A stretch of DNA of 49,347 nucleotides from Actinomycetes bacterium (GTDB lineage: Bacteria; Actinomycetota; Thermoleophilia; Solirubrobacterales; Solirubrobacteraceae), in NCBI GenBank assembly GCA_021792455.1, contig JAJYUP010000011.1:1-49347 (forward strand). The letters are read 5' to 3'. Shown here in pieces: positions 15,572 to 24,853 of this stretch; the stretch's first letter is position 1, and each line of letters starts with the position of its first letter. The position numbers were made by a program, and so were the translations under genes. The notes below the pieces were generated by a model. It saw only the letters and a program-made list of their open reading frames with translations, was not told where the DNA came from and made no database searches.

Positions 15572-17020
15572 TCAAGGGCTGCAGATGCGGGCAAGCACCT
15601 CTACGGCGAGCCCCACCTCATCCTCGAGCAGCGTGCGTGGGTCGATCAGAACCTGCCCGTCGCAGATGCGGGCAAGGAGCGCCGGCTCGCCGCTGCGCAG
15701 AGATCTCGCCAGCGCCTGCGCATCGCCGCAGGGGTCTGTGAGCGCGACGGCCGGCCCGCAGAGCTCGAGCAGAGGGAGCGCCCCGCCGCCGACCTTCGCG
15801 ACAGACTCGACCACGTTGCCCCCGGACGCCTGCGCGAGCAGCTGCGCCCGCGCCCGCAGCACATCGACGCCGCAGGAGAGCATCGACAGCACGGGCACCT
15901 CCTCGATCGCCCGCTCAGGGTCGCGATAGATCGCGAGCGTAGCCGCCAGCCCAGCGAGGGGCAGACGCCCTATCCGCATCGCGCGCGCAAGCGGATGACG
16001 CCTGCAGGCGGCGACCGCCTCGGCCGTCCCGACGAGGATGCCGGCCTGGGGTCCCCCAAGCAGCTTGTCGCCGCTGAAGCAGGCGAGCTGCACGCCTGCG
16101 CGCACAGAGCGGGAGACTGACGGCTCCTGCGCGAGCATCTCAGCCACCTGCGCGAGCGCGCGCGCCCCATCGTCCCCACACCTCGCCGTCTCCGCGATCA
16201 TCATCCCAGAGCCGAGGTCGTCGATCACGGGCACCCCGAGCGTGCACAGCTGCTCGATGGAGACATCCTCCACGAAGCCGACCGTGCGGAAGTTCGACTG
16301 ATGCACGCGCAGGATCGCACCTGCCCCACGCGCAAGCGCCTGTTCATAGTCCTCGAGCCGGGTGCGGTTCGTCGTACCGACCTCGATCAGAGGCACTCCC
16401 GCCTGGGCGAGCACATCAGGCACGCGGAATCCGCCTCCGATCTCGACGAGCTGGCCCCGCGAGACGGCGATCCCGCACTCATCTCCGAGCGCTGCGATCG
16501 CAAGCAGTGCAGCCGCCGCGCCGTTGTTGACGACGAGCGCATCAGCGGCCCCCGTCAGCTCGCAGAGGATCCCCTTCACGTGGACATCCCGCGATCCTCG
16601 CCTGCCCGAGGCGAGATCGATCTCGAGGTTCGAGTACCCCCGCGCCGCCTCATCGACCGCCTCGATCGCAGCGGGGGCAAGCGGGGCGCGGCCGAGGTTC
16701 GTGTGAACGATCACCCCTGTCGCGTTCAGCACACGGCGCAGCGTCGGCCGCAGCAGCTCACACGCCTCGGCAGCGAGGTCGCGCTCGTCGGCTGCGCCTG
16801 CAAGCAGCTGCGCTCGGCGCTGCGCAAGCACACGCCTCGCGACGGCGACTGCCTCCGCACGCGTCAGCTCGCGGCGAGCACCCGCACGTTCGGCAACCTC
16901 CTCGGCGAGCCTGTCGACGGCTGGCAGCGCGCGAAGCCGAGCCTGCACGCTCACGCTCGCCGCGCCCTCGCGCGCCTCCTCGCGGGCGCCCCCCCTGGAG
17001 CTCACCTCATCCCCGCTCAC
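15572..17020 (-). CDS. selA: L-seryl-tRNA(Sec) selenium transferase SelA
   Basis: 482 residues from a GTG at 17020, overlapping the selB stop (GTGA). SelA is a PLP enzyme that converts seryl-tRNA(Sec) to selenocysteyl-tRNA(Sec) using selenophosphate. The lysine that holds PLP is in CFSGDKLLGGPQAG (about residue 295). Other family blocks are LRRVLNATGVIVHTNLGRAPL, YSNLEIDLASGRRGSR, VVNNGAAAALL and GGGFRVPDVL. Length and domain order (N-terminal helical domain, then aminotransferase fold) are normal. The gene ends the selD-selC-selB-selA cassette, all on one strand. Confidence 0.97.
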   Translation of the reverse strand: MSGDEVSSRGGAREEAREGAASVSVQARLRALPAVDRLAEEVAERAGARRELTRAEAVAVARRVLAQRRAQLLAGAADERDLAAEACELLRPTLRRVLNATGVIVHTNLGRAPLAPAAIEAVDEAARGYSNLEIDLASGRRGSRDVHVKGILCELTGAADALVVNNGAAAALLAIAALGDECGIAVSRGQLVEIGGGFRVPDVLAQAGVPLIEVGTTNRTRLEDYEQALARGAGAILRVHQSNFRTVGFVEDVSIEQLCTLGVPVIDDLGSGMMIAETARCGDDGARALAQVAEMLAQEPSVSRSVRAGVQLACFSGDKLLGGPQAGILVGTAEAVAACRRHPLARAMRIGRLPLAGLAATLAIYRDPERAIEEVPVLSMLSCGVDVLRARAQLLAQASGGNVVESVAKVGGGALPLLELCGPAVALTDPCGDAQALARSLRSGEPALLARICDGQVLIDPRTLLEDEVGLAVEVLARICSP

Positions 17021-18615
17021 TGGCGGAAGGCCTCAGATCGATGTGCGAGCACCCTAGTGTCGTCTGGAAGACGTCTCGTCACGCGCTCCGCGTCGAGATG
17101 CTCGAGGAACGCCTGGGATGCCTTCCGCGAGATGCCAAGCGCATCGCGCACGCCGGCGAGTCCCGTGGGGCCCTGAGCGGCGAGCAGCTCCGTGATCTCA
17201 GCGCGCACGCGGGCGAGCACATCGGCGTGCGCATACAGACGGCCGCTCACCCTCACGGCGCGTCCTTGCCCTCGCAGCACCGCAAGCGCGGCCCGCCGAT
17301 CCTCCATCTGCGCCTCAGAGAGCATCTGAGGACCGGCATCGAGCAGACGCTGCTCCAGCTCTCCGAGCTCCTCCTCAGCGACGGACGCGCTTCTGACACC
17401 TGCCGTCGCTCTCGCTGCCGTCGCTCGCGGCGGCACACCAGGCTCTGTCGAAGGCGGCTCGCCAGGCTGTGTCGATGGCGGCAGCGCGTGACCTTCGCGC
17501 AGGCTTCGCAGACGAGCGCAGATCTCCGGGCGCGCGCCATGGCGGGCAGCCACAGCGTCGAGAACGCACCCTCCCCCAAGCGTGTCCGGAGGGGCGAGCC
17601 GCCTCACGACGAGGCGATCGCCGTCTAGGGCGAGCAGCGGCCGCTCGAGCCGCAGCTGCCACAGGCCGCTCGCGCGATCGAGCACGCACAGCCTGCCTGT
17701 CACGGCGCGCGTGCCGTGGTGCACCTGGACGCGCTCGCCATGCCTGCCACCGTCGAGCTCGAGCGCGCAGTCCAGGATCTTCGTCTCTGCGCCAAGACCA
17801 GAGGCGACCAGGACATCGCCGCGCCCTGCCTCTGCGGCCCTCACGCCAACGAGGTTGACGGCTACGCGCTGGCCGGCGGCGGCGCGCTCGAGGTGCCGGT
17901 CGTGGACCTCCACCCCCCTCACGCGCACACGCCGTCGGCCTCCCGCCGAGCAGGCCAGCTCGAGCGTCTCGCCGACGCCGATCTCGCCGGACCACAGCGT
18001 GCCGGTGATGACAGCACCCCGGCCCGCGACGGTGAAGGAGCGGTCGACGTGCAGACGAACGGCCGCCGCCTGCCCAGACGCTCGGCTTGGAAGACCGCTC
18101 ACGAGGTCGTCGAGGGCCGAGCGCAGCACGTCCAGGCCATCGCCGCTGCGAGCGGAGCAGGCGACGACAGGGCACCCAGGCAAAAGCCTCGCCGCCTGCT
18201 GCGCGGCAGAATCGGGGTCCGCGAGGTCCGCCTTGCTGATTGCGATCACTCCCCGCTCGATCCCAAGCGCGCGCAGGACCTTCGCATGCTCGATCGTCTG
18301 AGGCATCACGCCGTCATCGGCGGCGATCACCATCAGGAACGCGTCGACACCGCTCGCCCCTGCGACCATCGTGCGCACGAAGCGCTCGTGCCCAGGCACG
18401 TCGATGACTGAGATCTTGCGGCCAGATGGCAGCGTCAGCGGCGCATAGCCGAGAACGATCGTCAGCCCGCGCGCCCGCTCCTCTGGCAGACGGTCGGTGT
18501 CGACCCCCGTCAGGGCCCGCACGAGCGCGGTCTTTCCGTGGTCGACATGTCCGGCCGTGCCAATCGTCAGCGGCCCGGCCGTGCCGACCGTCAGCGGCCC
18601 AGCCGTCGCGCTCAT
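17017..18615 (-). CDS. selB: Selenocysteine-specific elongation factor SelB
   Basis: 532 residues. SelB delivers Sec-tRNA to UGA codons followed by a SECIS hairpin. The GTPase domain shows [14 protein letters not shown] (P-loop), DVPGHERFV (G3) and SKADL (G4). Beta-barrel domains II and III follow. C-terminal winged helices (about residues 405-530, ending [23 protein letters not shown]) bind the SECIS. It is somewhat shorter than E. coli SelB (614), probably with fewer or shorter winged helices. The N-terminus carries a 24-bp repeat at DNA level giving GPLTVGTA and GPLTIGTA just before the P-loop, so part of the first 16 residues is a recent duplication. tRNA-Sec lies 34 bp upstream and selA overlaps downstream. 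Confidence 0.96.
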   Translation of the reverse strand: MSATAGPLTVGTAGPLTIGTAGHVDHGKTALVRALTGVDTDRLPEERARGLTIVLGYAPLTLPSGRKISVIDVPGHERFVRTMVAGASGVDAFLMVIAADDGVMPQTIEHAKVLRALGIERGVIAISKADLADPDSAAQQAARLLPGCPVVACSARSGDGLDVLRSALDDLVSGLPSRASGQAAAVRLHVDRSFTVAGRGAVITGTLWSGEIGVGETLELACSAGGRRRVRVRGVEVHDRHLERAAAGQRVAVNLVGVRAAEAGRGDVLVASGLGAETKILDCALELDGGRHGERVQVHHGTRAVTGRLCVLDRASGLWQLRLERPLLALDGDRLVVRRLAPPDTLGGGCVLDAVAARHGARPEICARLRSLREGHALPPSTQPGEPPSTEPGVPPRATAARATAGVRSASVAEEELGELEQRLLDAGPQMLSEAQMEDRRAALAVLRGQGRAVRVSGRLYAHADVLARVRAEITELLAAQGPTGLAGVRDALGISRKASQAFLEHLDAERVTRRLPDDTRVLAHRSEAFRQ

Positions 18616-18649
18616 GCGGGGATCGGGGATGGTCGCAGCGAAGCCTCTA

Positions 18650-18741
18650 CGGAGCGACGAAGGAGTCGAACCTTCCCGGCGCGCGATGCGCGCCGCCGAC
18701 GGCTTTGAAGGCCGTTCGGGGCACCGGCCCCGGGCCGCTCC
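18650..18741 (-). tRNA. selC: tRNA-Sec (anticodon TCA), selC
   Basis: 92 nt on the minus strand. An 8-bp acceptor stem (GGAGCGGC with GTCGCTCC, one G-U pair) plus a 5-bp T stem (GAAGG/CCTTC around TTCGACT) gives the 13-bp stack typical of bacterial tRNA-Sec. The anticodon arm ACGGC-CTTCAAA-GCCGT carries TCA. The extra arm is long, with a stem of GGCGCG/CGCGCC. Discriminator G; CCA is not encoded. It sits between selD and selB, as expected for a Sec cassette. Confidence 0.96.
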
Positions 18742-18777
18742 ACGATCCCGCCCTCGCTTGACCGCTGCACGGGCACG

Positions 18778-19830
18778 CTAGCGCACTTCGATCGTCCCAG
18801 GCTCGCCCTCGATCAGGCGGCCGACCACCACCGCGGCTGGAACTGCCGCGTCCGCAGGCACAGCCGCAAGAAGGCCGCCAGAGGTCGTCGCGTCGGTGAG
18901 AAGGCGGCGCCGCCATGCGGGAACGCCGTCGCCGAAGGTGGCGAAGCCTTCAGCCCAGGCAGCGTTGCGACGGCTGCCGCCGGAGACCACCCGCTCGTCG
19001 CAGAGAAGATCCTGCACACCGGTGAGCGCGGGCACGGCGGATGCCTCAACGACGGCTGAGAGCCCGCTCTCACGGCAGAGATGATGCAGATGCCCGAGAA
19101 GCCCGAACCCCGTCACGTCGGTCATCGCGTGGGCTCCCGCCTGCAGCGCAGAGGATGCGGCGAAGTCGTTCAGCTGCACCATCGTCGCGACAGCGTCGGC
19201 GAGAAGCTTCTCGTCGGCCAAGCCGCGCTTGCGGGCGGCTGCGATCGCACCCACGCCAAGCGGCTTCGAGAGCGTGAGCAGGTCGCCTGGCTGCCCGCCG
19301 GCGTTCGTGATCATCTGCCTCGGATCGACGACCCCCGTCACGGCGAGCCCATACTTCGGCTCGGCATCCTCGATCGAATGGCCGCCGACGATCACCGCGC
19401 CCGCCCCGGTGACGACGTCGAGCCCCCCGCGCAGCACGCACGCGAGCACCTCTGGACCCAGCTGCTCGAGCGGGAAAGCGACGATGTTCAGCGCGGTGAG
19501 GGGCCTGCCGCCCATCGCGTAGACATCTGAGAGCGCGTTTGCGGCCGCGATCCGGCCGAAGTCGTAGGGGTCGTCTACGAGCGGGGTGAAGAAGTCCACC
19601 GTCTGCACGAGCGCGAGATCCTCCCTGAGCATGAACACCGCGGCGTCGTCACTGCTCGCTGAGCCCACGAGCAGACGCTCGTCGCGCTGGACCGGAAGCT
19701 GCGCGACGATCGGCAGCAGCTGGGCCGCGGGAAGCTTGCATCCGCAGCCGGCCCCCGCCGCGAGCGAGGTCAGCGACGGCGCGCTTTGATCGGGCTCCCT
19801 CGAGCTCGAGAGGATGGTCGATGCAGCCAT
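18778..19830 (-). CDS. selD: Selenide, water dikinase SelD
   Basis: 350 residues from the ATG at 19830; a TTG three codons upstream is possible but less likely. SelD makes selenophosphate, the selenium donor for SelA, from selenide and ATP. The glycine-rich active-site segment [10 protein letters not shown] (about residues 26-35) carries Cys and Lys; some SelD proteins have Sec in place of this Cys, this one does not. ATP and metal-binding parts are visible: [58 protein letters not shown] and [11 protein letters not shown]. It is the first gene of the Sec cassette, 36 bp upstream of tRNA-Sec. Confidence 0.96.
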   Translation of the reverse strand: MAASTILSSSREPDQSAPSLTSLAAGAGCGCKLPAAQLLPIVAQLPVQRDERLLVGSASSDDAAVFMLREDLALVQTVDFFTPLVDDPYDFGRIAAANALSDVYAMGGRPLTALNIVAFPLEQLGPEVLACVLRGGLDVVTGAGAVIVGGHSIEDAEPKYGLAVTGVVDPRQMITNAGGQPGDLLTLSKPLGVGAIAAARKRGLADEKLLADAVATMVQLNDFAASSALQAGAHAMTDVTGFGLLGHLHHLCRESGLSAVVEASAVPALTGVQDLLCDERVVSGGSRRNAAWAEGFATFGDGVPAWRRRLLTDATTSGGLLAAVPADAAVPAAVVVGRLIEGEPGTIEVR

Positions 19831-19911
19831 CGCGAGCAATGCTAGCGGCAGCTGTGCCGCCTGCTTCAGGACCTTCGTTCGCTGCTCAGGAAAGACGCCG
19901 AGCGGGATCGC

Positions 19912-21123
19912 TCACCTCAGCTCCGCGGAGCTCTTGCCAAGCAGATGCCTCGCGACGATCAGCAGCTGGATCTGCTGAGTGCCCTCGAAGATGTCGAGGA
20001 TCTTCGCGTCTCTCGCCCACTTCTCGAGCAGCTCGTCCTCGCCGTACCCGACGCTGCCGCAGAGCTCCACGCACCCGAGCGTCACCTCGACGCAGGCCCT
20101 GCCGGCCTTCGCCTTCGCCATCGACGCCTGCAGCGAGTTTGGCCTGCCGTTGTCGGCCATCCACGCCGCCTGCATCGTCAAGAGGCGGGCGGCCTCCCAG
20201 TCGGACTGCAGCTCGAGCAGCCGCGACGCGGCCGCATGCTGAGCGTGCGCGGGGGCGGCATGATCGACCTCGACCCCCTCCCGCTTCAGCAGCTTCTCCG
20301 TCAGCTCGAGCGCCGCTCTGCCGACCCCAACCGCCATCGCCGCGACAAGCGGTCTCGTGTTGTCGAAGGTCTGCATCGCCCCGCCGAAGCCCTGCTTCAC
20401 GTCGATCTCAGGGTTGCCGAGCAGCGCATCCTTCGGCACCCGGCAGTCCTCGAGCCTGAAGTTCGCTGTGTCGGACGCACGGATGCCAAGCTTGTGCTCG
20501 AGTCGCTCGAGCTTCAGTCCTGGGTTCGAGCGCTCGACGACGAAGGACTTGATCGCCGCCCGGCCCTTCGAGGGGTCGAGGCTTGCCCACACGACGAGCA
20601 GCTCAGCCCTGTCGCCGGCGGTCACGAAGATCTTCTCGCCGTTCAGGACATACTCATCACCGTCGAGTGTCGCCGTCGTCTTGATCGCAGCCGAGTCGGA
20701 CCCAGCCTCGGGCTCTGTGATCGCCATCGCCGCCCAGCGACCGCCATAGCGCTTCAGCTGCTCCTCAGAGGCGACCGAAGCGATCGCAGAGTTGCCGAGC
20801 CCCTGCCTCGGCATCGACAGCAGCAGCCCGACGTCGCCCCAGCACATCTCGATGATCCCGAGCGCCGTCGCGAGGTTCGAGCCGTTGCGGTTGCCCTCGC
20901 CGGCACGATCAGAGCTGCGCCGCACACCGGCGGCGCCCGCCCCCCCGATGCCTCCGCCCTCGTTCATCCCGTCGACGAGCGCGGCGAGCATGTCGAGCTC
21001 CTTCGGATAGGTGTGCTCCTGCAGGTCGTACTTGCGGGAGATCGGCCGCAGCACCTCCTTTGCGACCTGGTGGACCTGGCTGACGAACGGCTTCAGCCTG
21101 CTCGGCGTCTCGAGACTGATCAT
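19912..21123 (-). CDS. Acyl-CoA dehydrogenase
   Basis: 403 residues, normal for the family. FAD enzymes of this type introduce a trans-2 double bond in acyl-CoA. Visible blocks are the mid-domain AITEPEAGSDSAAIKTTA and YVLNGEKIFVTAG (FAD/substrate contacts). The C-terminal DAKILDIFEGTQQIQLLIVARHLLG contains the FEGT segment, where the catalytic base Glu of medium-chain enzymes sits. It is the last gene of the thiolase/FabG4/MaoC operon (19 bp after a second acyl-CoA dehydrogenase). A short Gly/Ser insertion near residues 55-75 is unusual and low in complexity. Chain-length specificity is unknown. Confidence 0.9.
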   Translation of the reverse strand: MISLETPSRLKPFVSQVHQVAKEVLRPISRKYDLQEHTYPKELDMLAALVDGMNEGGGIGGAGAAGVRRSSDRAGEGNRNGSNLATALGIIEMCWGDVGLLLSMPRQGLGNSAIASVASEEQLKRYGGRWAAMAITEPEAGSDSAAIKTTATLDGDEYVLNGEKIFVTAGDRAELLVVWASLDPSKGRAAIKSFVVERSNPGLKLERLEHKLGIRASDTANFRLEDCRVPKDALLGNPEIDVKQGFGGAMQTFDNTRPLVAAMAVGVGRAALELTEKLLKREGVEVDHAAPAHAQHAAASRLLELQSDWEAARLLTMQAAWMADNGRPNSLQASMAKAKAGRACVEVTLGCVELCGSVGYGEDELLEKWARDAKILDIFEGTQQIQLLIVARHLLGKSSAELR

Positions 21124-21142
21124 CTGCTCGCCCTCTCTGTCC

Positions 21143-22519
21143 TCACAGCAGCAGGGCGCCCTCGATCACGCCCACCGCCCTCAGATCCCTGTACCAGCGC
21201 TCGACGGGGTGCTCCTTCACGTAACCGTGGCCACCGAGCAGCTGCACCCCGTCGGAGCCGATCTGCATGCCCTTCGCCGCGCACAGCCTTCTCGCAAGCG
21301 CCGCCTGCCTGCCGATCTGCCTGCCTGTGTCCGCCCTGCTGGCCGCGGCGAGCGTGAGCAGGCGCATGGACTCGCTCTCGATGCCGATGTTCGCAACCGT
21401 GAAGGCAACCGCCTGCCTGTTCGAGATCGGCTCGCCGAATGCGACGCGCTCGTTCACGTAGGGAATGACGTAGTCGAGCACTGCCTTCGCGGTGCCCGTC
21501 GCGAGCGCGCACCAGGCGATCCGGGACCTGTGCACGCACTCGGCGTAGACATCGGGTGCGCCCTCCGCGAGCAGAGCTCCCGCCGGCACCCGCGCGCCTT
21601 CGAGGCAGAGCCGGCCGGTGCTCGCGGGCCGCAGCCCCATCGACGGCTCAGCCTGGATCGAGAGCCCTCTCGTCGAGGACTCGACTATGAACAGTCCCGG
21701 CCGCCGCACCCCAGATCCCTCGATCTGTGCGGCAACGACGAACAGCTCGCACGCCTGTGCGCGAGCCAGCAGCGACTTCACCCCGTCGATCACCCAGTCT
21801 GCGCCGTCCCTCCTTGCCGTGGTGCGCAACAGGAGCGGGTTGAACAGAGGGGCAGGCTCGAGCATCGCAAGCGCAGCTGCAGGTGGACTCTCGCCGGCGA
21901 ACGCGGGCAGGTAGGCGGCCTGCTGCTCTGAGTCCCCCCACCTGCCGATCGCGGTCGCTGCGGCGCCTGGTGCCAGGGCCGCGAAGGCGATGCCGAGATC
22001 GCCATGGGCGAGCTCGATGCCCACGAGCGCTCCTGTGACGGCCGCCTGATGCTCGATGACACCGCCAAGCTGCTCCGGGACGCCAAGCATGCCCACGCCG
22101 AGCTCTGTGAGCTCTGCGAGCAGCTCCTCAGGCGTGGCGAGGGCGGCGTCTGCGTCGCGGGCGACGGGCCTCACCTTCTCCGCGGCGAAGCTGCGAACCG
22201 CCTCCTGCAGCATCTGCTGCTCATCGTCAGGGGTGATGTCGAACAGGCCGCCGGATTTCACGGGCGACTGCCGCGCGGGGCGAGCGAGCCGCTGCACCGC
22301 GGTGAACGTCCTGCTTGCCCTCGCAGCAGACCTGACGCCGTCGCGCGTCGCTCTGAACAGCACGCGCTCCATCCCCTTCCGCGCGCCAAGACGGTCGAGC
22401 AGATCAGAGCCCGCGAGCACCTGAAGCGCGCGCAGAGCCGCGCCCATGCCGCGCTCGAGGATGCCTTCGCTAGTGGCGCCCATCTGCGCCTCTGGGCGCC
22501 CATCTGCGCCTCCACTCAT
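21143..22519 (-). CDS. Acyl-CoA dehydrogenase-like flavoprotein with N-terminal extension
   Basis: 458 residues, about 70 longer than typical because of an N-terminal basic segment before the first conserved helix (DDEQQMLQEAVRSFAAEKVRPVARDAD). ELAHGDLGIAFAAL, RIAWCALATGTAKAVLDYVIPYVNERVAFGEPISNRQAVAFTVA and GVQLLGGHGYVKEHPVERWYRDLRAVGVIEG are clear family blocks. The usual TEP-GSD mid-domain motif is replaced by LAMLEPAPLFNP, so substrate or FAD handling may differ, and the chain ends right after the VIEG segment. The paired genes suggest a heteromeric enzyme, as in FadE pairs of mycobacteria that act on bulky CoA esters; this is inference. It overlaps the dehydratase stop by 4 bp. Confidence 0.85.
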   Translation of the reverse strand: MSGGADGRPEAQMGATSEGILERGMGAALRALQVLAGSDLLDRLGARKGMERVLFRATRDGVRSAARASRTFTAVQRLARPARQSPVKSGGLFDITPDDEQQMLQEAVRSFAAEKVRPVARDADAALATPEELLAELTELGVGMLGVPEQLGGVIEHQAAVTGALVGIELAHGDLGIAFAALAPGAAATAIGRWGDSEQQAAYLPAFAGESPPAAALAMLEPAPLFNPLLLRTTARRDGADWVIDGVKSLLARAQACELFVVAAQIEGSGVRRPGLFIVESSTRGLSIQAEPSMGLRPASTGRLCLEGARVPAGALLAEGAPDVYAECVHRSRIAWCALATGTAKAVLDYVIPYVNERVAFGEPISNRQAVAFTVANIGIESESMRLLTLAAASRADTGRQIGRQAALARRLCAAKGMQIGSDGVQLLGGHGYVKEHPVERWYRDLRAVGVIEGALLL

Positions 22520-23508
22520 CCGAGCCCCCCGTCAGCCTGCGCCATCCGCGCCGGCTCATCGACGAACCCCCGCAGATGCACGATCTCCCGCTTCGGTTCT
22601 GAGAGCAGGAAACGAACCGCGTCCCCATCGAAGGCGACGGACAGCTCGACCGAGCTGGGCAGCACAACGGGCTTCTTGAAGCGAACCTCGACCGCGAACG
22701 CGTCCGGAAGCCTGGGCTGCAGATGGGCGAGGCAGCGAGCCTTCGTCCACATGCCATGCGCGATCGGCGAAGCGAACCCAAGCGCCCTGCTTGCGAGCGG
22801 ATGCAGATGGATGGGGTTGCAGTCGCCAGATACGGCCGCATACCGGCGGCCGAGGTCGGCGCGGATACGCCAGCGGGCAACGGGGCTGGGCGGATGCCCG
22901 CGCCCAACCCCGTCCCCTTCCCCCGGTCCAAGTGAAGAGGCCCCGGGCTCGCTCTCGCGACCCCGCCCACCGTCGGGCGCTCGAGCGCCGAGCCGCAGCA
23001 TCGTGCTCGTCTCCCGCCAGACGAGCTCGCCGTCCACAGAGGCCTCAGAGACGAACGAGAACGTCGCCCCCCGCGGGTGCGGCTGCAGGGAGGTGAGCTC
23101 CGCCGAGATCGCGAGCGGCTCGAGGGCATCTATCGCCCGATGCTGGACGATCCTGTTCGCCACGTGCAGCACGCCCACCGCCCCGAAGGGGAAGGCGTGA
23201 TCCGCCATCAGCGCCATGTGCAACGGGAAGGCGAGCACGTGCGGATAGGTCGGCGGCAGATGCGCCCCCAGGGTGAAGCCGCACACCCTCGAGTAGGCCG
23301 CGAGACGATCGGGCTCAGCCCTCGCCTCTCTCAGCTGAAGGCGCATGCTCGGCGTCTGTCCACCGCCCCCAGGCAGGAACGGCAGCAGCGACGCACCAGG
23401 GATGAGGGGGGCCGCCGCCCTGATGTAGAGGGGCAGCACCCTCGGCGGCGTCTCGAGCGTCCTCGTGCTCGTCGGCGTGCTCGTCGGCGTGCTCGTCGGC
23501 GTGCTCAT
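22516..23508 (-). CDS. MaoC-like double-hotdog dehydratase/hydratase (HtdX-like)
   Basis: 330 residues from the ATG at 23508, preceded by GTGAGGAG; an upstream start seven codons earlier is less likely. The N-terminal hotdog (about 35-170) includes PPTYPHVLAFPLHMALM. The C-terminal hotdog contains YAAVSGDCNPIHLHPLASRALGFASPIAHGMW, the R-specific hydratase signature with catalytic Asp and His. It would hydrate 2-enoyl-CoA or dehydrate 3-hydroxyacyl-CoA. The first 15 residues are a TPTS repeat made by a 12-bp tandem repeat. Neighbours (FabG4-like reductase upstream, thiolase, acyl-CoA dehydrogenases) match the mycobacterial htdX-fabG4-fadA2-fadE5 locus. Confidence 0.88.
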   Translation of the reverse strand: MSTPTSTPTSTPTSTRTLETPPRVLPLYIRAAAPLIPGASLLPFLPGGGGQTPSMRLQLREARAEPDRLAAYSRVCGFTLGAHLPPTYPHVLAFPLHMALMADHAFPFGAVGVLHVANRIVQHRAIDALEPLAISAELTSLQPHPRGATFSFVSEASVDGELVWRETSTMLRLGARAPDGGRGRESEPGASSLGPGEGDGVGRGHPPSPVARWRIRADLGRRYAAVSGDCNPIHLHPLASRALGFASPIAHGMWTKARCLAHLQPRLPDAFAVEVRFKKPVVLPSSVELSVAFDGDAVRFLLSEPKREIVHLRGFVDEPARMAQADGGLG

Positions 23509-23518
23509 CGGGCGCTCC

Positions 23519-24853
23519 TCACGCTCCAAGAAGGCTTTGTCCGCACACCCTGATCACGTTGCCGTTCACCCCGGATGAGGCGGGGTTGGCAAGCCAGGCG
23601 ATCGTCTCCGCGACGTCGACTGGCAGTCCGCCCTGCGCCATGCTGTTCATCCGCCGGCCCGCTTCGCGCAGGCCGAACGGCATCTTCGCCGTCATCTGCG
23701 TCTCGATGAATCCCGGCGCCACCGCATTGATCGTCGCCTGCCTGGAGGCGAGCTCGCCGGCAAGCGCCTGCACCATGCCGATCACCCCGGCCTTCGAGGT
23801 TGCGTAGTTGGTCTGACCGGCGTTGCCGGCAATTCCGCTCATCGAGGAGACGCAGATCACCCGGCCGTTGGCGGCGAGCAGACCGCGGCTCAGCAGCTCC
23901 TCGTTGATCCGCTCCTGCGCCGTGAGATTGACCTCCACAACTGCGCTCCAGCGATCCTCCGGCATCTTCGCAAGCGTCCTGTCCCGCGTGATCCCGGCGT
24001 TGTGGACGACGATGTCGAGCCCACTCGCGAGCCTCTCAGCGATTCGCCGTGGCGCATCATCCTCCGTGATGTCCAGCTCGATCGTCTGGCCGCCGAGCGC
24101 AGAGGCGAGCCGCGATAGCTCCGCAGAGAGCGCGGGCACGTCCAGCAGCATCAGGTTCGCCCCGTCCCTGCGCAGCGTCTGCGCGATCGCGCGCCCGATG
24201 CCACGCGAGGCGCCAGTGACGAGCGCGAGGCGGCCACGCAGCGGCTTCTCCCAGTCGAGCTGCTCGGGAACGGGGGCGACTGCCTCCGAGATGCGGACGA
24301 CCTGGCCGGAGACGTATGCCGACTTCGGCGAGAGCAGGAAGCGCACCGTCGAGTCGAGCATCTGCTCTGAGCAGCCCTGGGCGACGTATACGAGCTGCAC
24401 GGTGACCCCCCTTCCGATCTCCTTTCCAAGCGAGCGGGTGAACCCCTCGAGCGCGCGCTGGGCAGTCGCGTGGCGCGGCGGCAGGCCCTCTGGACGGGTG
24501 CCTGTGACGAGCACCCTGCCCGACGGCTGAAGGCTGCTCACGCTCGGATGAAAGAAGCGGTGCAGCTCGAGCAGCTGCCTCGATTCGGAGATGCCGGTGG
24601 CATCGAAGACGAGTGCCTTCGGAGGAGCCCCGACAGCCGCCTTCGGCGCCCGGATCTCCTCGAGAGTCCGCTCGATTGCCGGGAGCAGGCGGCCGCCAGG
24701 CGCCGCTCCGACGAGCACGGGGCCGCTGACGGTGCCCGCTCCAGGGCGATGGCGCTCGAGGCGCACCGGCATCGGCAGCCCAAGCTGCCTCGCAAGGACG
24801 CGCCCAGGGGGACTGTGAACGATCTGCGCGTAGATGTCCGGCGCACCGCTCAT
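23519..24853 (-). CDS. FabG4-like high-molecular-weight 3-oxoacyl-CoA/ACP reductase
   Basis: 444 residues, about twice a simple FabG and near the 454 of mycobacterial FabG4. The N-terminal part (about 1-200) is a flavodoxin-like non-catalytic domain. The C-terminal part is a short-chain dehydrogenase: LALVTGASRGIGRAIA (NAD(P) site), NAG in VVHNAGITRDRTL, the catalytic Ser in ICVSSMSGIAGNAGQ, then YATSKAG with Tyr and Lys. It reduces 3-oxoacyl or oxidises 3-hydroxyacyl thioesters. It overlaps the thiolase stop by 4 bp and is followed 10 bp later by the dehydratase, so the cluster encodes a whole beta-oxidation-like cycle. Confidence 0.92.
   Translation of the reverse strand: MSGAPDIYAQIVHSPPGRVLARQLGLPMPVRLERHRPGAGTVSGPVLVGAAPGGRLLPAIERTLEEIRAPKAAVGAPPKALVFDATGISESRQLLELHRFFHPSVSSLQPSGRVLVTGTRPEGLPPRHATAQRALEGFTRSLGKEIGRGVTVQLVYVAQGCSEQMLDSTVRFLLSPKSAYVSGQVVRISEAVAPVPEQLDWEKPLRGRLALVTGASRGIGRAIAQTLRRDGANLMLLDVPALSAELSRLASALGGQTIELDITEDDAPRRIAERLASGLDIVVHNAGITRDRTLAKMPEDRWSAVVEVNLTAQERINEELLSRGLLAANGRVICVSSMSGIAGNAGQTNYATSKAGVIGMVQALAGELASRQATINAVAPGFIETQMTAKMPFGLREAGRRMNSMAQGGLPVDVAETIAWLANPASSGVNGNVIRVCGQSLLGA

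Noticed and set aside
18778-19830. Second selenoprotein (Sec-type SelD)
   Set aside because: The active-site position is a normal Cys codon in GCGCK and there is no in-frame TGA.
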